From assembly GCA_949358305.1 (NCBI GenBank), contig OX442319.1, positions 4,836,001 through 4,900,000 of the forward strand: 64,000 nt of DNA. Reading direction: 5' to 3'. Under the pieces are notes generated by a model, which had not been told where the DNA came from, did no database searches, and saw nothing but the letters and a program-made list of their open reading frames with translations. This document shows, piece by piece, positions 44,645 to 56,060 of the stretch. Within the stretch, counting starts at the first letter, position 1. Every line of letters begins with the position of its first letter. This DNA comes from Strigamia acuminata (lineage: Eukaryota; Arthropoda; Chilopoda; Geophilomorpha; Linotaeniidae). Position numbers and translations under genes: made by a program.

Positions 44645-46157
44645 TTATAAACGTCCTGTCTCAATGGTTTTTAACTTATTCGAGATCTCCGGTGATGTCA
44701 CTATGTTGTCGTCTTCCGAGTCCGTACTCGAATCCGGCTCGTACCCTAATTCTTGTCCTATCATAAATTCTTCTTTGTACGAAAATTCTCCTTCCTCGTC
44801 GTCTTCAAAGTCACCAAAATCTTCAACATCGCTGTCTCTGTCCCTTACAATACTCACGTCCTGCTCGAGAAAATCGTCTCTATCGCTGTCATCCGAGTCC
44901 GGGTCCGAAAAGAGTATGAAAGAGTTATCCTTTTCCCATCGGCTTTGTCCAGGTTCGCTCTCCTCGTCACAGGATATACCCAGGTGTTCCCGAATTAAGT
45001 CAAACTGTGTTTTCCTGGCTTTGGAAGCTGGACGTTTGGTCTCCTGAGTTGGCGCCAATACGAATTACAAGTTAGAATTCATTTTTATATTTAATGATTT
45101 GTTGGTACCGCTTGGGTACGCAATGACGTACTATTTGGATGTACCCTTTGGTTTTTAGTGACTCCGTGTTAGATTAATTACCAGTTTTTTTTTGTTCCCT
45201 TGGTACAGGGGTCCTTTGAAGGGCCTGTCATCTAATTCCGCGCGGAATTCGGACAGCTCTGTGTCTGTGGCAAGGCGTTTATTTGGCAGTACGAAACAGC
45301 CGACGTGCAAAGACTTGTCTTCAAATTCGCCGATTATTATTTTGAAGAAATGTGTTGGGACAGCAACACTGTGGTGGTCAGTTATTCGGTATTTTATAGT
45401 CAGTCCGTCCCTGCTGTGTAAATGAAATAAAATACATATGTATATTTCTGTATTTTACATTTTGGTTTTGTAAATTTTGAGGATTATGTTTTACGTGGGT
45501 TTGAATAGAGGACCGGTGTACACATAGACATTGTGGTAATAGAATGTCCTGTTTTTCACGTAATTCTCAAGCTCTCGCCAAAGACGAACATTAAACATCA
45601 AATGCTGAGGTATCAGATAAAAATTGAAAATTTAAATGGAAAAAAAAATTCATTATTTGACATTTAGAACTTCATTTCACTTGTGGCGAAGTATTGGCAT
45701 AAACGAATGTGTCGTCCTTGGCCAACGGTTGGTCTTTGTAATTGCCTTCGCAGGCAAGTTGGCCGGTCAAAAAACGATCACCGTAATCTTCACTCTCCGA
45801 TTGAAAGAAACAAGGAATTCGAACATCTTCGTGAAATTCATAATCGAGTTTAGCATACTCTGACGATCTGCTATTGAAGTCGACCTTGTGTCTCCTCAAG
45901 CGTTCCAAAACCCAGCTGGGTTGGCGAGTCCGGTTGTCGTAACATATCTCAAACTTATTGTATCTTAAAATGGAGTCCCGTTTAGGCAATCCGTATTTCA
46001 TGTAGCGTTGTAAACCAGACAGATCTGGCTCACTCAGATTTACATTATCATCTGCAGCAACAACTAGAAAACGTTTCTTTCGACGTCCGTCTATGGACGA
46101 TCCGTAGTAACATCCGATACCTGCAGCAATCACGTACAGAAGTCTGAAATTTGTCAT
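44645..46157 (-). CDS. EndoG-like inactive nuclease with acidic tail, copy 2
   Basis: Exons 46157-45681, 45604-45495, 45410-45182 and 45043-44645 give 404 aa. It aligns with copy 1 along its length, with the same N-terminal hydrophobic segment, domain start MKYGLPKRDSI and DDTFVYANTSPQ. LTGQ stands in place of the catalytic DRGH and WRELE in place of the metal-binding region. Exon 3 lacks about 12 codons present in copy 1, and the acidic tail is shorter (DSDDSDRDD, FGDFEDDEEGE). All splice sites are GT-AG and the phases equal those of copy 1. The two copies with their promoters form a tandem duplication of about 3 kb. Retention of open frames in both despite loss of the active site suggests a non-enzymatic role. 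Confidence 0.8.
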
Positions 46158-46776
46158 TGTGAATTAATTCTTGGACTAACTCGTTGAATTTTGAAAACAA
46201 AATTTGGTTTACATTTCGGAAATTATTGTGCTTTGGACAATTCGTGGGTGACGCTGGAACGTGCTAGCATCGGGCATTGTCTTAAATATACAACAACAAT
46301 GCGATAGTCGCGATAAATTTTTGCGTGTTCCTCACAATAGTGCTTAATTTTGGCACTCGATGGCGAACAGTGTCTGCATCTAGCGGCCATTTTGAGCACT
46401 AAATACAAACATCTGAACTTTTGTTGTAGGAATTTCCAATGACAAAAAATACCTTGACTGCAAACTGATTGAAATTCATAAACAAGAAATTATAAAACTG
46501 TAATGGCAAGTGCAATTTCACATAATTTATTTCTTATAAGAACCTACAGTATTCAGTTCCATATTTATACATGTATATAACTTGCAAAAGCCCTCTAATC
46601 AAGAAACCAACTTGGACCCAAAGGTGTCTCTTTTGAGGATGCATTTAAAACTGATTTAAATCACAAGAAACAACTACCGGTAGTCTACACACAATCTACC
46701 CTTGAATCATTTCAAAATTGTCCAAATTTTCTTAATGTTGGCGTTCTTCATTTAGGTCCACGAGTTATCCACTTTA
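46158..46776. promoter_or_regulatory. Promoter of EndoG-like copy 2 and inverted duplicate segment
   Basis: 46158-46330 matches the upstream region of copy 1. 46385-46510 is repeated in reverse orientation at about 60985-61135 (both contain atttagtgctcaaaatgg on one strand or the other). A minus-strand frame starting MAARCRHCSPSSAKIKHY (about 46391) lies here, but no gene could be built. Confidence 0.5.
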
Positions 46777-47175
46777 AGGTGGAAACACAAGGGGGCGGGT
46801 AAAATTCCAAAGCTTGCTAGTACAAGTTTAAAGAGGGAGTCATTTACAAGCTCACTTCACCCGCTTTTGGCTTACCAGCTTGATTGGCAAACTCAAGCTA
46901 GCTAGGTAGCTAGCCAGAAATTCCCGCCAAAATCTCCTCCAAGAATTTCCTCACGATACTGATTGGCTGTCAAAGTCACATGACCAACACACCGGCAACC
47001 TTGAAGCTGGTAAATCAAACTCAGTTTGATCAGAGCGGGTGAGTACAAGCTCGCTTCAAAACAAAGCTTTGAATAAAAACGCAAGCTTGTGTTTGCTCGA
47101 GCGGGCGAGTTTTTAGCCGCTTTTTCAAGTAAGATCAAGCTTTTAAATTTTACCCGCTCCCTTAGGTTCCCACCT
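46777..47175. mobile_element. PIF/Harbinger-like MITE with TTA duplication
   Basis: Ends AGGTGGAAACAC... and ...GGTTCCCACCT are inverted, with inner gcgggtaaaatt and its complement also matched. TTA stands on each side (46774-46776, 47176-47178). About 399 bp, no transposase. Confidence 0.8.
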
Positions 47176-47236
47176 TTAGAGACCCTTTGCTTCATAAAAT
47201 AATTTCATTTTCAATTAAAATAAATAAAACTATGTA

Positions 47237-47345
47237 CAGGATGTTTCAAATAACTTGCATCAGTTTTTTTCCACATAAACAAAGCAAAATTGGATATAAA
47301 TGTATTTCTGTGATAAAACTAGTGCAAGTTGTTTGACAAACCCTG
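47237..47345. mobile_element. Short TA-flanked MITE
   Basis: Ends CAGGATGTTTCAAATAACTTG and its inverted partner CAAGTTGTTTGACAAACCCTG lie within 109 bp, flanked by TA on both sides. Confidence 0.65.
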
Positions 47346-47804
47346 TAAATGTATATATATATACACTTAAATTATTTAATCCTATAAATAATATATCTTC
47401 AATAATATATTTCACTTAAGACAACTAAAATAGAATAATATTGACCGATCAGAATATTTCCTCAGCGAAACTTCCTTTCGGTTTAAACTTGTTTACGGCA
47501 CATACCGGAATGTTAAAGTTGCTTTCGGAACCCATAATTCTTAGAAACAAAATAACCTATGGAATTCTGCAAGACAACTATAAGATTATTATGTCCTAAT
47601 AATTAACAACTGTTACAGAAATCCTATAAAATCTTATAAGAGTTTTTGTACCACGAAGCAACCAAATTCCACGCAGCACAGTGATATGCTGCCATAAACC
47701 GATTTTAAATCTAATGACTAGACTTTTACACAAAAATAAATTAAATCAAATAATATTCAGATTTACAAATCACAATTAAAATTGATATTAAACATTCAAA
47801 CTTC

Positions 47805-47937
47805 TCATAGATCCCAGCTGAACAAGTGATGCTTGACAAGCATGTCGCGCACGCTATCTTTCAACGGCTGCGTCGGTTCTTTGCGCGGCGGCAATTCCCA
47901 GTCTGGAGACAAGCTGAAGGCGAACTGAGATAAAATC
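47805..47937 (-). CDS. SGSM3: SGSM3 distal alternative last exon
   Basis: Encodes [19 protein letters not shown]... to [14 protein letters not shown] and stop. It has its own acceptor (TTCAG) and fits the same phase-2 donor as the proximal copy. This version (DWELP, FSWD) is closer to the C-terminus known in vertebrate SGSM3. Confidence 0.9.
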
Positions 47938-50900
47938 CTGAAGAAATTCATTCAATTAATCAATCATTTTTAAGTATCAACATCTTTTTTTTTAGTCTTT
48001 TCTATCCCCCAACACATCTAGTTTATTTGCCAGCTAAATAAATGGTGCTTGACTAGCATATCACGAACTCCTTCGCGAAACGAATCCTCGGTAGTACTAC
48101 GTTTACGCACTTCCCACAATACGTTCAAATTGAAAGCAAACTGACTCAAAAGTCTGTAAAAGAACAAAAACAAAAAACAAAAAACAAAAAAAACAAACAA
48201 AAAGAAAAAGACGTCCAACACCAAATAATACCAGCAATTACCTTAATTCACATTTAATTTGTACCCAGCCAGGACTGAACATGAAAGACCATGGGTAGTA
48301 CCATTTCTGGATAATGGGAATGCAGGAACACAACACTTCCAACCATAAATGCAATACTTGTTCACTGCAATGATGAATAAATAGCCTTAGATTGAAAAAG
48401 TCTCTCTGAAATACAGTAGGCGCGTTCAAAGTTTCGGTTTTTACGGTTTTTACAAAATACAAAATTATTTAGAATTTAGAAATGCGATGGATTAAGCAAT
48501 GAATCGCGCGATTACTTGACGACCGCCCAATTGTCGCCCCTATGAGTTGGCCAAGCGATTACTGTGCACGCGATTACCTGACCGCGCGATTAGTTGTCCA
48601 CTCGATGAGTTGTACGCGATGAGTGGTCGCGCGATGAGTGGTCGCGCGATGAGTGGTCGCGCGATGAATAGTCGCCGTACCCTCGCGTGATCGCATAAGC
48701 CAAAACTTTGAACGCACCTAGTATTGATTTCTTGCTTACTTAAGGCCAATGCATATTAAAGATCTAAGTTTAACATCCATTTGAGCTTGACTAGCATCAT
48801 GAGTTAAATTAACAAGCTGCACAGACTTCATTTACCGAAAATAATAAACAAGAAAATTAAATAAATAAATATTGTGATGTTTTTAAAAATTCTAATTCTT
48901 CTTACTCGGTATAGAATTTCTTCAGGAGTTAAAACCTTTCCATCTTCGTCCAACCTTGAAGAAAATTAATTAATTTTTATGCACAAGCGAAAGTGTTAAT
49001 TCATACCTGAATGTTTTACATAAAACCAAACGCGAATAAACAGAATTGAAGTCCCGCTCGACTTCTCTGGAAGCAGCCTAAAATGTGCATTGGATTAATC
49101 GGGAGTTAATGTCTAAGCAAATCAATCTAAGCACCTCTTCGATAAATAACCAAGGATGGCAAGGGCCACCAAGAATAGATGATTTTTTCATGCCGTGTTC
49201 GAGAACCGCTTTTACGGCTGGGCAAAGACTGCAAAGAAAACTTCAATAGAATGTGGGAAATTAAATTTGATAGGACAACGCCAGCTAATACGCACATCCC
49301 TCGTACTAAATCTGTAACTACTTCAGTAACGGAATCGTCACCGGCACTGGAATACTGTTTACTTCTTTCATCCAATAATTCAACAAACTTTGCCGGAAAC
49401 CAACCACGTAACCCGTTCAATTCACCAATCCAGCAATGTTCATCCTTTTGTGAGATTATCTAGAACAAAATGGAATCAACAACTGTAACTTGAATATTCA
49501 ACAATGGCAGACAAGAGTTTTCTGTAGCCGAGTCAATTATTCAGAGCAAATCTGAAATTTCTTTATAAAAAAAATAGCAAAATGTCATTTTTAGATGCAA
49601 AAATTAATTTGCTCGGACAAAAACCTGCATTTTGTGTGCAATAATGCATTTCAGCTCCATAAATGCACTTGTAGGGCAAAACTCTTCAGGAGACAACCAG
49701 AAACACACAATAGATCAACTATCCTGGTCAAAGAGCACCCTGTCCTCAAGGACTAGTCTAAACTGCCCGGATATAATAATTTTAGACGTATTAGAGAGTT
49801 TGCGGGATGCATTTTTCCCTTATTTTTCTCCACGATACACTATTTTAGTGCCATATCGTAAGGGAAAAATCTTTAGTGTATCGTTTTCAACACTAAATTA
49901 AAATATAGCGCAGCCAATCAGAATTGAGAACACTATATTGTTAGCTCCGCCCATTGCAAATGGCGATTATTTTGTTGTCCCGATCAAACACATCACAGTC
50001 ATAGGTATGTAGATTGAATGATAAGTGAAGCCCAAAATTGAATTCTAGGCCCAAAACCATACTTTATAGGCATAATAATGGAATTTTATGCAGAAATTTT
50101 CACATTTACGTCCACAAATTAAATTTTTAGGCCCAAAATTACTAACTGTCAGTAGTTGGCTGAAATAGTGTAGTGATAAGGGAAAAGTGCAGCCCGCAAA
50201 AACTTAATTTATCATTTTTCCCTTACACTATTTTTATACCGTATAGTGTTTAACTGTAAGGGAAAAATGCATCCCGCAAACTCTCTAATTTCTTGAAAAT
50301 ATTTTTAGTTTTGCCATTTATATGCCCCGATGCAACTGCATGAGTTGGTGCACCCTTGTCCGCCACTCCACTGATTTACAATACCGTAATGATGTCATTT
50401 TTTCGAAAACCCAACTCATCGTCATCGTGGCGTTCAAAATCCAACAAAGCTTTAGCTCGCCGCTTTTTGTTACACGAGACATTGAGAAAGATTTCGTGAT
50501 CTTTCGCATGGCTTTCCATTGAATAATCAGCAGTTAGACACTGAATTAAATATCAAAAAAGGGAAATGCAATTAACAATTTAACATAGAAAGTAATTGGC
50601 CACTTTGTCTGTGTTTACCACTTTATTGTGCTTTGGATCAGTCGCTTGAAAGTGTCTAGCAATTTGCAAAATGGCTTCGCGCATGTCGACTAGTATTTCC
50701 GTTTGACGAATATTCTTAGATTTAATATCTTCTAGATCGTCTTCATCACCGAACAAAAATAGCTGCAACATTGATTTGGACTTCTTCAAGTGACGGCGAT
50801 TTAAATGCTGTTTCGGTAAATTCCTCGTCGATTCCGGATTGACTATTGCGCCTTGATCGGCCATTAGATATGCCAAGTGTTTACGTCTATTCGTGTCTAT

Positions 50901-53900
50901 AGCTACGTCCGTAAGCGAAGATGCCAAGTGGAAGGAAGCCTGCAATCAAAATAAGCAACTCAACTCTTTCTTCTTTTCAGTAAAGTAATAACCGAGACAG
51001 AATGAGGGTCTACCAGATGCATTTTTAGGTGCAAACATGCTCGCCAGGGCTGGATTTAGGTATAGCGGAGCCCCCCAAAGCACAAATTTTTATGCCCCCC
51101 CAGAAAAAGAGAGTTTAATTTTAAAATATCTAAAAAATAAACTTATTATTATCTCTTTATATATAATAAATTGTCACGAACCAGCTTTATATAAAGGGGT
51201 AAACTCGTTTTGAATTACCGGTAGGCACCGGTTACGATTATACAGGGTGGAACAAAAGTCTGGATCCCTACTAAATATTTCTGAAAGTGGTAAGAATGCA
51301 TCTAATTCAATGATGGCAAAGTATTAAAGTTGGGTGGGGCAATCTTTTGGTGACCCAAAATTTGACCTTGGAACGTTCCTTCAAGGTCATTTGAAAATTA
51401 TCTCGGAAACCGTTAGAGATAGACAAAAATTTCCAATTGTAAACTCGTAGACCATCATTTGTTTAGTCTAAAAATGACTAATTCTCAATCCTTTTGTACT
51501 AAAAGATTTTAAGAAAATCGCAATTGAAAAAGTAGTTTTGAAAAGAAAAAGTCATAAAAAAATTTAGTTTTCTACCCATATCTCTGCAACGGTGCCAGAT
51601 ATGCAAATTCCAACCTGGGGAATTGATTTTTTGGGTCATTTTACATCTAATCAGCACATTTTTGGCACTTTTCCAAATTTTGGCCATGTTATTCTTGGAC
51701 TTGTGTCTACTTTTTCAATTGCGATTTTCTTAAAATCTTTTAGTAAAAAAGATCTGAGAATTAGTCATTTTTAGACTAAACAAATGATGGTCTACAAGTT
51801 TACAATTGGAAATTTTTGTCTATCTCTAACGGTTTCCGAGATAATTTTCAAATGACCTTGAAGGAACGTCCCAAGGTCAAATTTCGAATCACCAAAAGAT
51901 TGCCCCACCCAACTTTAATACTTTGCCATCATTGAATTAGATGCATTCTTACCACTTTCAGAAATATTTAGTAGGGAACCAGACTTTTGTTCCACCCTGT
52001 ATAATAAATTGTCACGAACCAGCTTTATATAAAGGGGTAAACGCGTTTTGAATTACACACCGGTTACGATTATATAAATTAGACTTTGACCGATACCGGT
52101 ATCGGTAACGGCTATCAGCCAATATTTCGGTATTCACCGATATCGGATCCGATATTTTTTTGCATGGCCGATACCGATATTGCCACGTTTCTAAAACATA
52201 AAATAAATTAATAAACGCAATTTTAATTTTCTTTTTTTATTTTGGGGTGTGGGGGGGGGGGGGTCGGACATTTTAATTTTAATATCGGCGCAGGTATCGG
52301 TATCGGCGATACTGCAAAATATCGATATCGGTCAAAGTCTAATATAAATACATACCTGTATGCAAAAAAGAAAAAAATTATTTACAAAGTTAAAAATATA
52401 TATTATATTTCCGATTTAAATAAATTCATTCGTATCAAAAACATCAAAATCATAGAACATATTTTCGTGAGAAATTGTGGGATTTTTCTCCGGGGCCCCC
52501 GATGTGTGGGGGACCCCTAAGCAACTGCTTATTTTGCTTATACGTAAATCCGGCTCTGGTACATCCTCCCCTGCCTCAGTTGGCGATAAACAAAACAAAA
52601 TTACTTCAAGCAATTGGTCAACATCTTCGATATCACCAGGAATATCCGATAAAGCATTAAAAATTTGAGCAGAATTTTCAAGATTTTTTAGCTCGGGTTC
52701 CTAGAAAACTCAGAAAAAAACATCCAATAAAAACCGATCAAATCAATAAATATATTAAATAAAACACAACCTTAATCTTAAGCATTCCGAGCGTGAGCTG
52801 GAAAAGTACAACGGATCCTTCGTAGAAAAAAATATCCCAAATTCTCAACAAAATTTTCATGTGGACGACGTTTGCGAAAAGCGTGAGGAACCAATGAGAT
52901 GTGATGAGCGATAATTCTGCATATTCCACATGAGCAAGTCACTGATTTAGAGTGCATTATTCATTTGTTGTTACCTATGTCGTGGTCCTTCAACACCGAA
53001 TCGACATCTGGTAAATAACTACAAAGCAGCTGACGTAGGACTTTCTGGTCAGCCTGCACGCCGATCAACGTGTTGTTGTAGTACGAAGCCGGCAAAAGGT
53101 CCTCAACTATAGTGCACATCATCCAGAATGTCTCCTCCTCTTCGAGAAATAACAGCAAGGAGGCAGCAATCTAAAGTTTAACATTTTTACAAGGATAAAT
53201 GTAATTTTTAGACGGAAAAGGGAATTTTAAAAGCGAAAATTGCAATTGTTAAGGCGAAAAATGCATTTTGACGGCAGAAAATGCATTTTGACGGCAGAAA
53301 ATGCAATTTTTACGGCAGAAAATGCAATTTTCACGCCAGAAAATGCAATTTTCACGCTAGAAAATGTATTTTTACGCCAGAAATTGAACTATTACGACAG
53401 AAAATGCGTTTTGACAGCAGAAAATGCAACTTTAAAGTGAAAAACTGCAGTTTATATGCAATTATTAAGGCGGAAAATAAATTTTTAAGGCGGAAAATGA
53501 ATTTTTAAGGCGGAAAATGAATTTTTAAGGCGGAAAATGCATTTTTAAGGCGGAAAATGCATTTTGACAGCAGAAAATGCAACTTTAATGTGAAAAACTG
53601 CAGTTTATATGCAATTATTAAGGCGGAAAATGCATTTTTAAGACGGAAAATGCATTTTTAAGGCGGAAAATGTAACTTTAAAGTGAAAAACTGCAATTTA
53701 TGGCGGATAATTCAATTTTTAAGGCAATTACCATTCCGGTTCCCTGACAATACCCGATATCTGGGTACAGCCACGCCAATCCACGTAAAATGCGTCGTAG
53801 TCTTGGCACCCCCGTGCTGCTCAGATTAGAAAAGCATGTATTGCTGGGCAAAGTCCGCAGTAAATCCTTTTCGATCTGTTTCGAAGTCATCAGATGATCA

Positions 53901-55561
53901 TTTGAACTCTCCTTAATCACTTCCTTGTACGACAAATCTGAGCTCAGCTTCTTCTGGATCGCTCCCGACAACCGCAACCAAATCTGGGGTCGCAGGGAAT
54001 GCGGAATTCCGTTGCGGACCATCTGGCGCAGCTTTTCGGTACGCGGTAACCGCGCTTCCACCTGCAATTATCCACAATTTTATTCTTATTCTTAAACTGC
54101 CAACTGCAAATCTTTAAAATGTCATTTACTTTATCCCAAGTCAGATCCTGCACTTCGTTGTTGTGCGTAAATTCCAAATAAGCGACCCATTTGAGCCGAT
54201 GTGCCGCGTCTTCGACGAAAGGAATGCTAAGTAATTTACTCGAACTTTGTTCGGGTCCGTCTTCTTCCTCCACGCGGAACCCGAACTCGTCGAACGTATA
54301 ATCAGGCGGAATGTCGGGATCTTCGGGCTATAAAATGAAGTTAAATTGCTTAAAATGATGTTAAACGATGCAAAATTATGTAAACATAATGTAAAAATGA
54401 TGTAGAAATGATGTAAAACGATGTAAAATGAATGAAAATGATTTAAAACGATGTAAAATGAATGAAAATGATGTAAAACGATGTAAAATGAAGTAAAAAT
54501 TATTTAAAACGATGCAAAATGAAGTAAAAATGATGTGAAATGAAGTAAAAATGATGTGAAATGAAGTAGAAATAATGTAAAATGATGTAAAACGATATAA
54601 TATGATGTAAAATGATGTAAAACGATATAAAATGAATAAAAACGATGTAAAATAAAGTAAAAATTATTTAAAACGATGCAAAATAAAGAAAAAATGATGT
54701 AAAACGATGCAAAATGAGGTAAAAATGATGTGAAATGAAGTAGAAATGATGTAAAATGATGTAAAACGATATAAAATGAATAAAAACGATGTAAAATAAA
54801 ATAAAAATTATTTAAAACGATGCAAAATAAAGAAAAAATGATGTAAAACGATGCAAAATGATGTGAAATGAAGTAGAAATGATGTAAAACGATGTAATAT
54901 GATGTAAATTTGACATAATCCGGCGAAATTTTAATATATTAACACAAATAAGTTAACACCACAGATTGTGGGCCCCAAAACCTAAACATTGTCGTGTGTA
55001 CAGTACTTATAACCTTTTATTTCACCGTTTTGGGCCCCTCAGACTAATTGCTGGGCCTGGATTACCGCACGGCAAAAATATATATTTATAATTACGAATT
55101 ACAAATTAATATTTCTAATTTTGGGCCCAAAAATAAACGCGCAACTTCAAAATCCACAATTTCGTTTAAATTTTGGGGCCCACACCCGGGGCCCCGACAA
55201 TAACGTGTAAAATTATTTGGGGCCCCGGTTTTGTTTTCGATTTACTTGAGGAGTTTTGGTCAAAACATCCTGTGGCCACATGGAAGGTGCCAGGGCGGAA
55301 AAGGGGCCCCCAGCAGCAGGCGAGAAATTCGAGGACGAGTCAAACATGATGGACGTCGACACACTGATCCCTTCACCGATATCCGACAAATTAACTTGTT
55401 CATCTTCGTCTTCTGACAATGTCTCAACTGCGGTTGGAAAAATGGAAAAGGAGTTTTAATTGGTCAACATCTGGCTCGTTTTGTATTGTTTTACCGTTTG
55501 GTCTGCTGCTGCTGTAACCTTCCGAGTGTCGATTCGTGAACAGCGATTTGGCCAATTCCAT
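47805..55561 (-). CDS. SGSM3: SGSM3 orthologue: RabGAP with TBC, SH3 and RUN domains
   Basis: Exons (minus): 55561-55495, 55427-55246, 54327-54130, 54061-53732, 53170-52975, 52916-52771, 52700-52605, 50939-50619, 50540-50385, 49459-49296, 49228-49135, 49077-49007, 48954-48906, 48825-48740, 48364-48242, then either 48153-48018 (804 aa) or 47937-47805 (803 aa). The TBC domain has all three RabGAP motifs: [18 protein letters not shown] with the arginine finger, and YCQG with the glutamine finger. An SH3 domain spans exons 9-10 ([22 protein letters not shown]). A RUN domain follows and ends KHHLFSW. Text such as [16 protein letters not shown] and HLKKSKS matches SGSM3 closely. The product is a small-G-protein regulator acting on endosomes and gap-junction traffic. 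Several introns are enlarged by transposons and minisatellites. Exon 1 is the least certain. Confidence 0.95.
48018..48153 (-). CDS. SGSM3: SGSM3 proximal alternative last exon
   Basis: Encodes [19 protein letters not shown]... to [15 protein letters not shown] and stop, with an acceptor TTTTACAG and phase 2. It is a diverged duplicate of the distal exon about 80 bp away. Both are open and end in stops, so splicing can choose either C-terminus, or skip the proximal one. Confidence 0.9.
48419..48718. mobile_element. TA-flanked MITE in SGSM3 intron, with internal repeat
   Basis: Ends GGCGCGTTCAAAGTTTCGG and CCAAAACTTTGAACGCACC are inverted and TA flanks both sides (48417-48418, 48719-48720). 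Inside, 48540-48675 holds cgcgatgagtggtcg units of about 17 bp in tandem. Confidence 0.85.
49794..50285. mobile_element. TA-flanked MITE in SGSM3 intron
   Basis: About 27-bp termini starting GAGAGTTTGCGGGATGCATT are perfectly inverted, and TA lies on each side (49792-49793, 50286-50287). The word taagggaaaa recurs inside in both orientations. No ORF of note. Confidence 0.85.
51162..52075. repeat. About 75-bp direct repeats flanking foldback element B
   Basis: The segments 51162-51242 and 52000-52075 are nearly the same (both contain attgtcacgaaccagctt and aaaggggtaaac). The foldback element sits exactly between them, so each copy directly abuts an element end. Confidence 0.85.
51243..51999. 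mobile_element. Foldback element B with about 250-bp arms
   Basis: The left arm beginning CAGGGTGGAACAAAAGTCTGG returns inverted at about 51750-51999. TA is found at both ends. It is about as long as element A and has related tips, lying in the large SGSM3 intron between 50.94 and 52.60 kb. No transposase. Confidence 0.9.
52080..52341. mobile_element. hAT-type MITE with perfect 8-bp target duplication
   Basis: Ends TAGACTTTGACCGATACCGG and CGGTCAAAGTCTA are inverted. The 8-bp duplication atataaat is exact (52072-52079, 52342-52349). The interior is rich in ggtatcggta words, as in the hAT element at 21563. Confidence 0.92.
53212..53725. repeat. About 20-bp intronic minisatellite (aaggcggaaaatgcattttt)
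   Basis: More than 20 degenerate units with variants such as acggcagaaaatgcaatttt fill the intron between SGSM3 exons 4 and 5. Units are contiguous and variable, so not CRISPR-like. Confidence 0.9.
54335..54910. repeat. Simple-sequence array of gatgtaaaa units in SGSM3 intron
   Basis: The 9- to 10-base words gatgtaaaac, gatgtaaaat and aagtaaaaat alternate for nearly 600 bp, with higher-order blocks repeated two or three times (for example near 54540-54720 and 54720-54880). Confidence 0.9.
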
Positions 55562-56060
55562 TTTCTAGTTGCTCGTCATTTCGACGGTTTTACGGACAAT
55601 CCTCCGCTTTTTATTATCGGTCTGGTTGGTCACTCGATCGGTGCGCACGGAACGAGGCTCTCGGAAGTGTTGATTATTTTAAGCCTGACGGATCAGGTCT
55701 GCGTCTAGTCGAAATTGAGGATTGGAATTTTCGATGGAGATTTAAGGTTTTATTCTTTTGTAATTTTAAATAAAATATTCGGTAACAGGCGAGATAAAAT
55801 AGCGATAAGTTTGTGGAAATAAATTGACGATGTTGTTGAAATCGACAACAGAGGGCGGCACAATGCAGCGAGGGAAAAATAACTTGAAATGCATAGAAAA
55901 AGTCAATCCAACGTATTGTAACGTTATTCCAACGTATCCTGCAATTATTTTTATATATAAATCCCCCATCTACAATCCTAATACAGTTAACACGACTGCA
56001 ACCAACCAACACATCGAAAATAAATTGTCTTGAAATAAAGCAACACTTAACCCGACACCG
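55562..56060. promoter_or_regulatory. Divergent promoter of SGSM3 and the SRPK-type kinase
   Basis: About 500 bp separate the SGSM3 start (minus strand) from the kinase start (plus strand). The two genes are head to head and may share control elements. A tatataa word occurs at 55954 on the kinase side, about 105 bases before its ATG. Confidence 0.5.

Noticed and set aside
46223-46408. Short ORF starting MAARCRHCSPSSAKIKHY
   Set aside because: It has Cys and His residues but overlaps the promoter duplicated with EndoG-like copy 2, has no recognisable family and no supported next exon.
46902-47195. 97-residue minus-strand ORF
   Set aside because: It lies almost entirely inside the TTA-flanked MITE at 46777-47175 and includes its terminal repeat, so it is not a gene.
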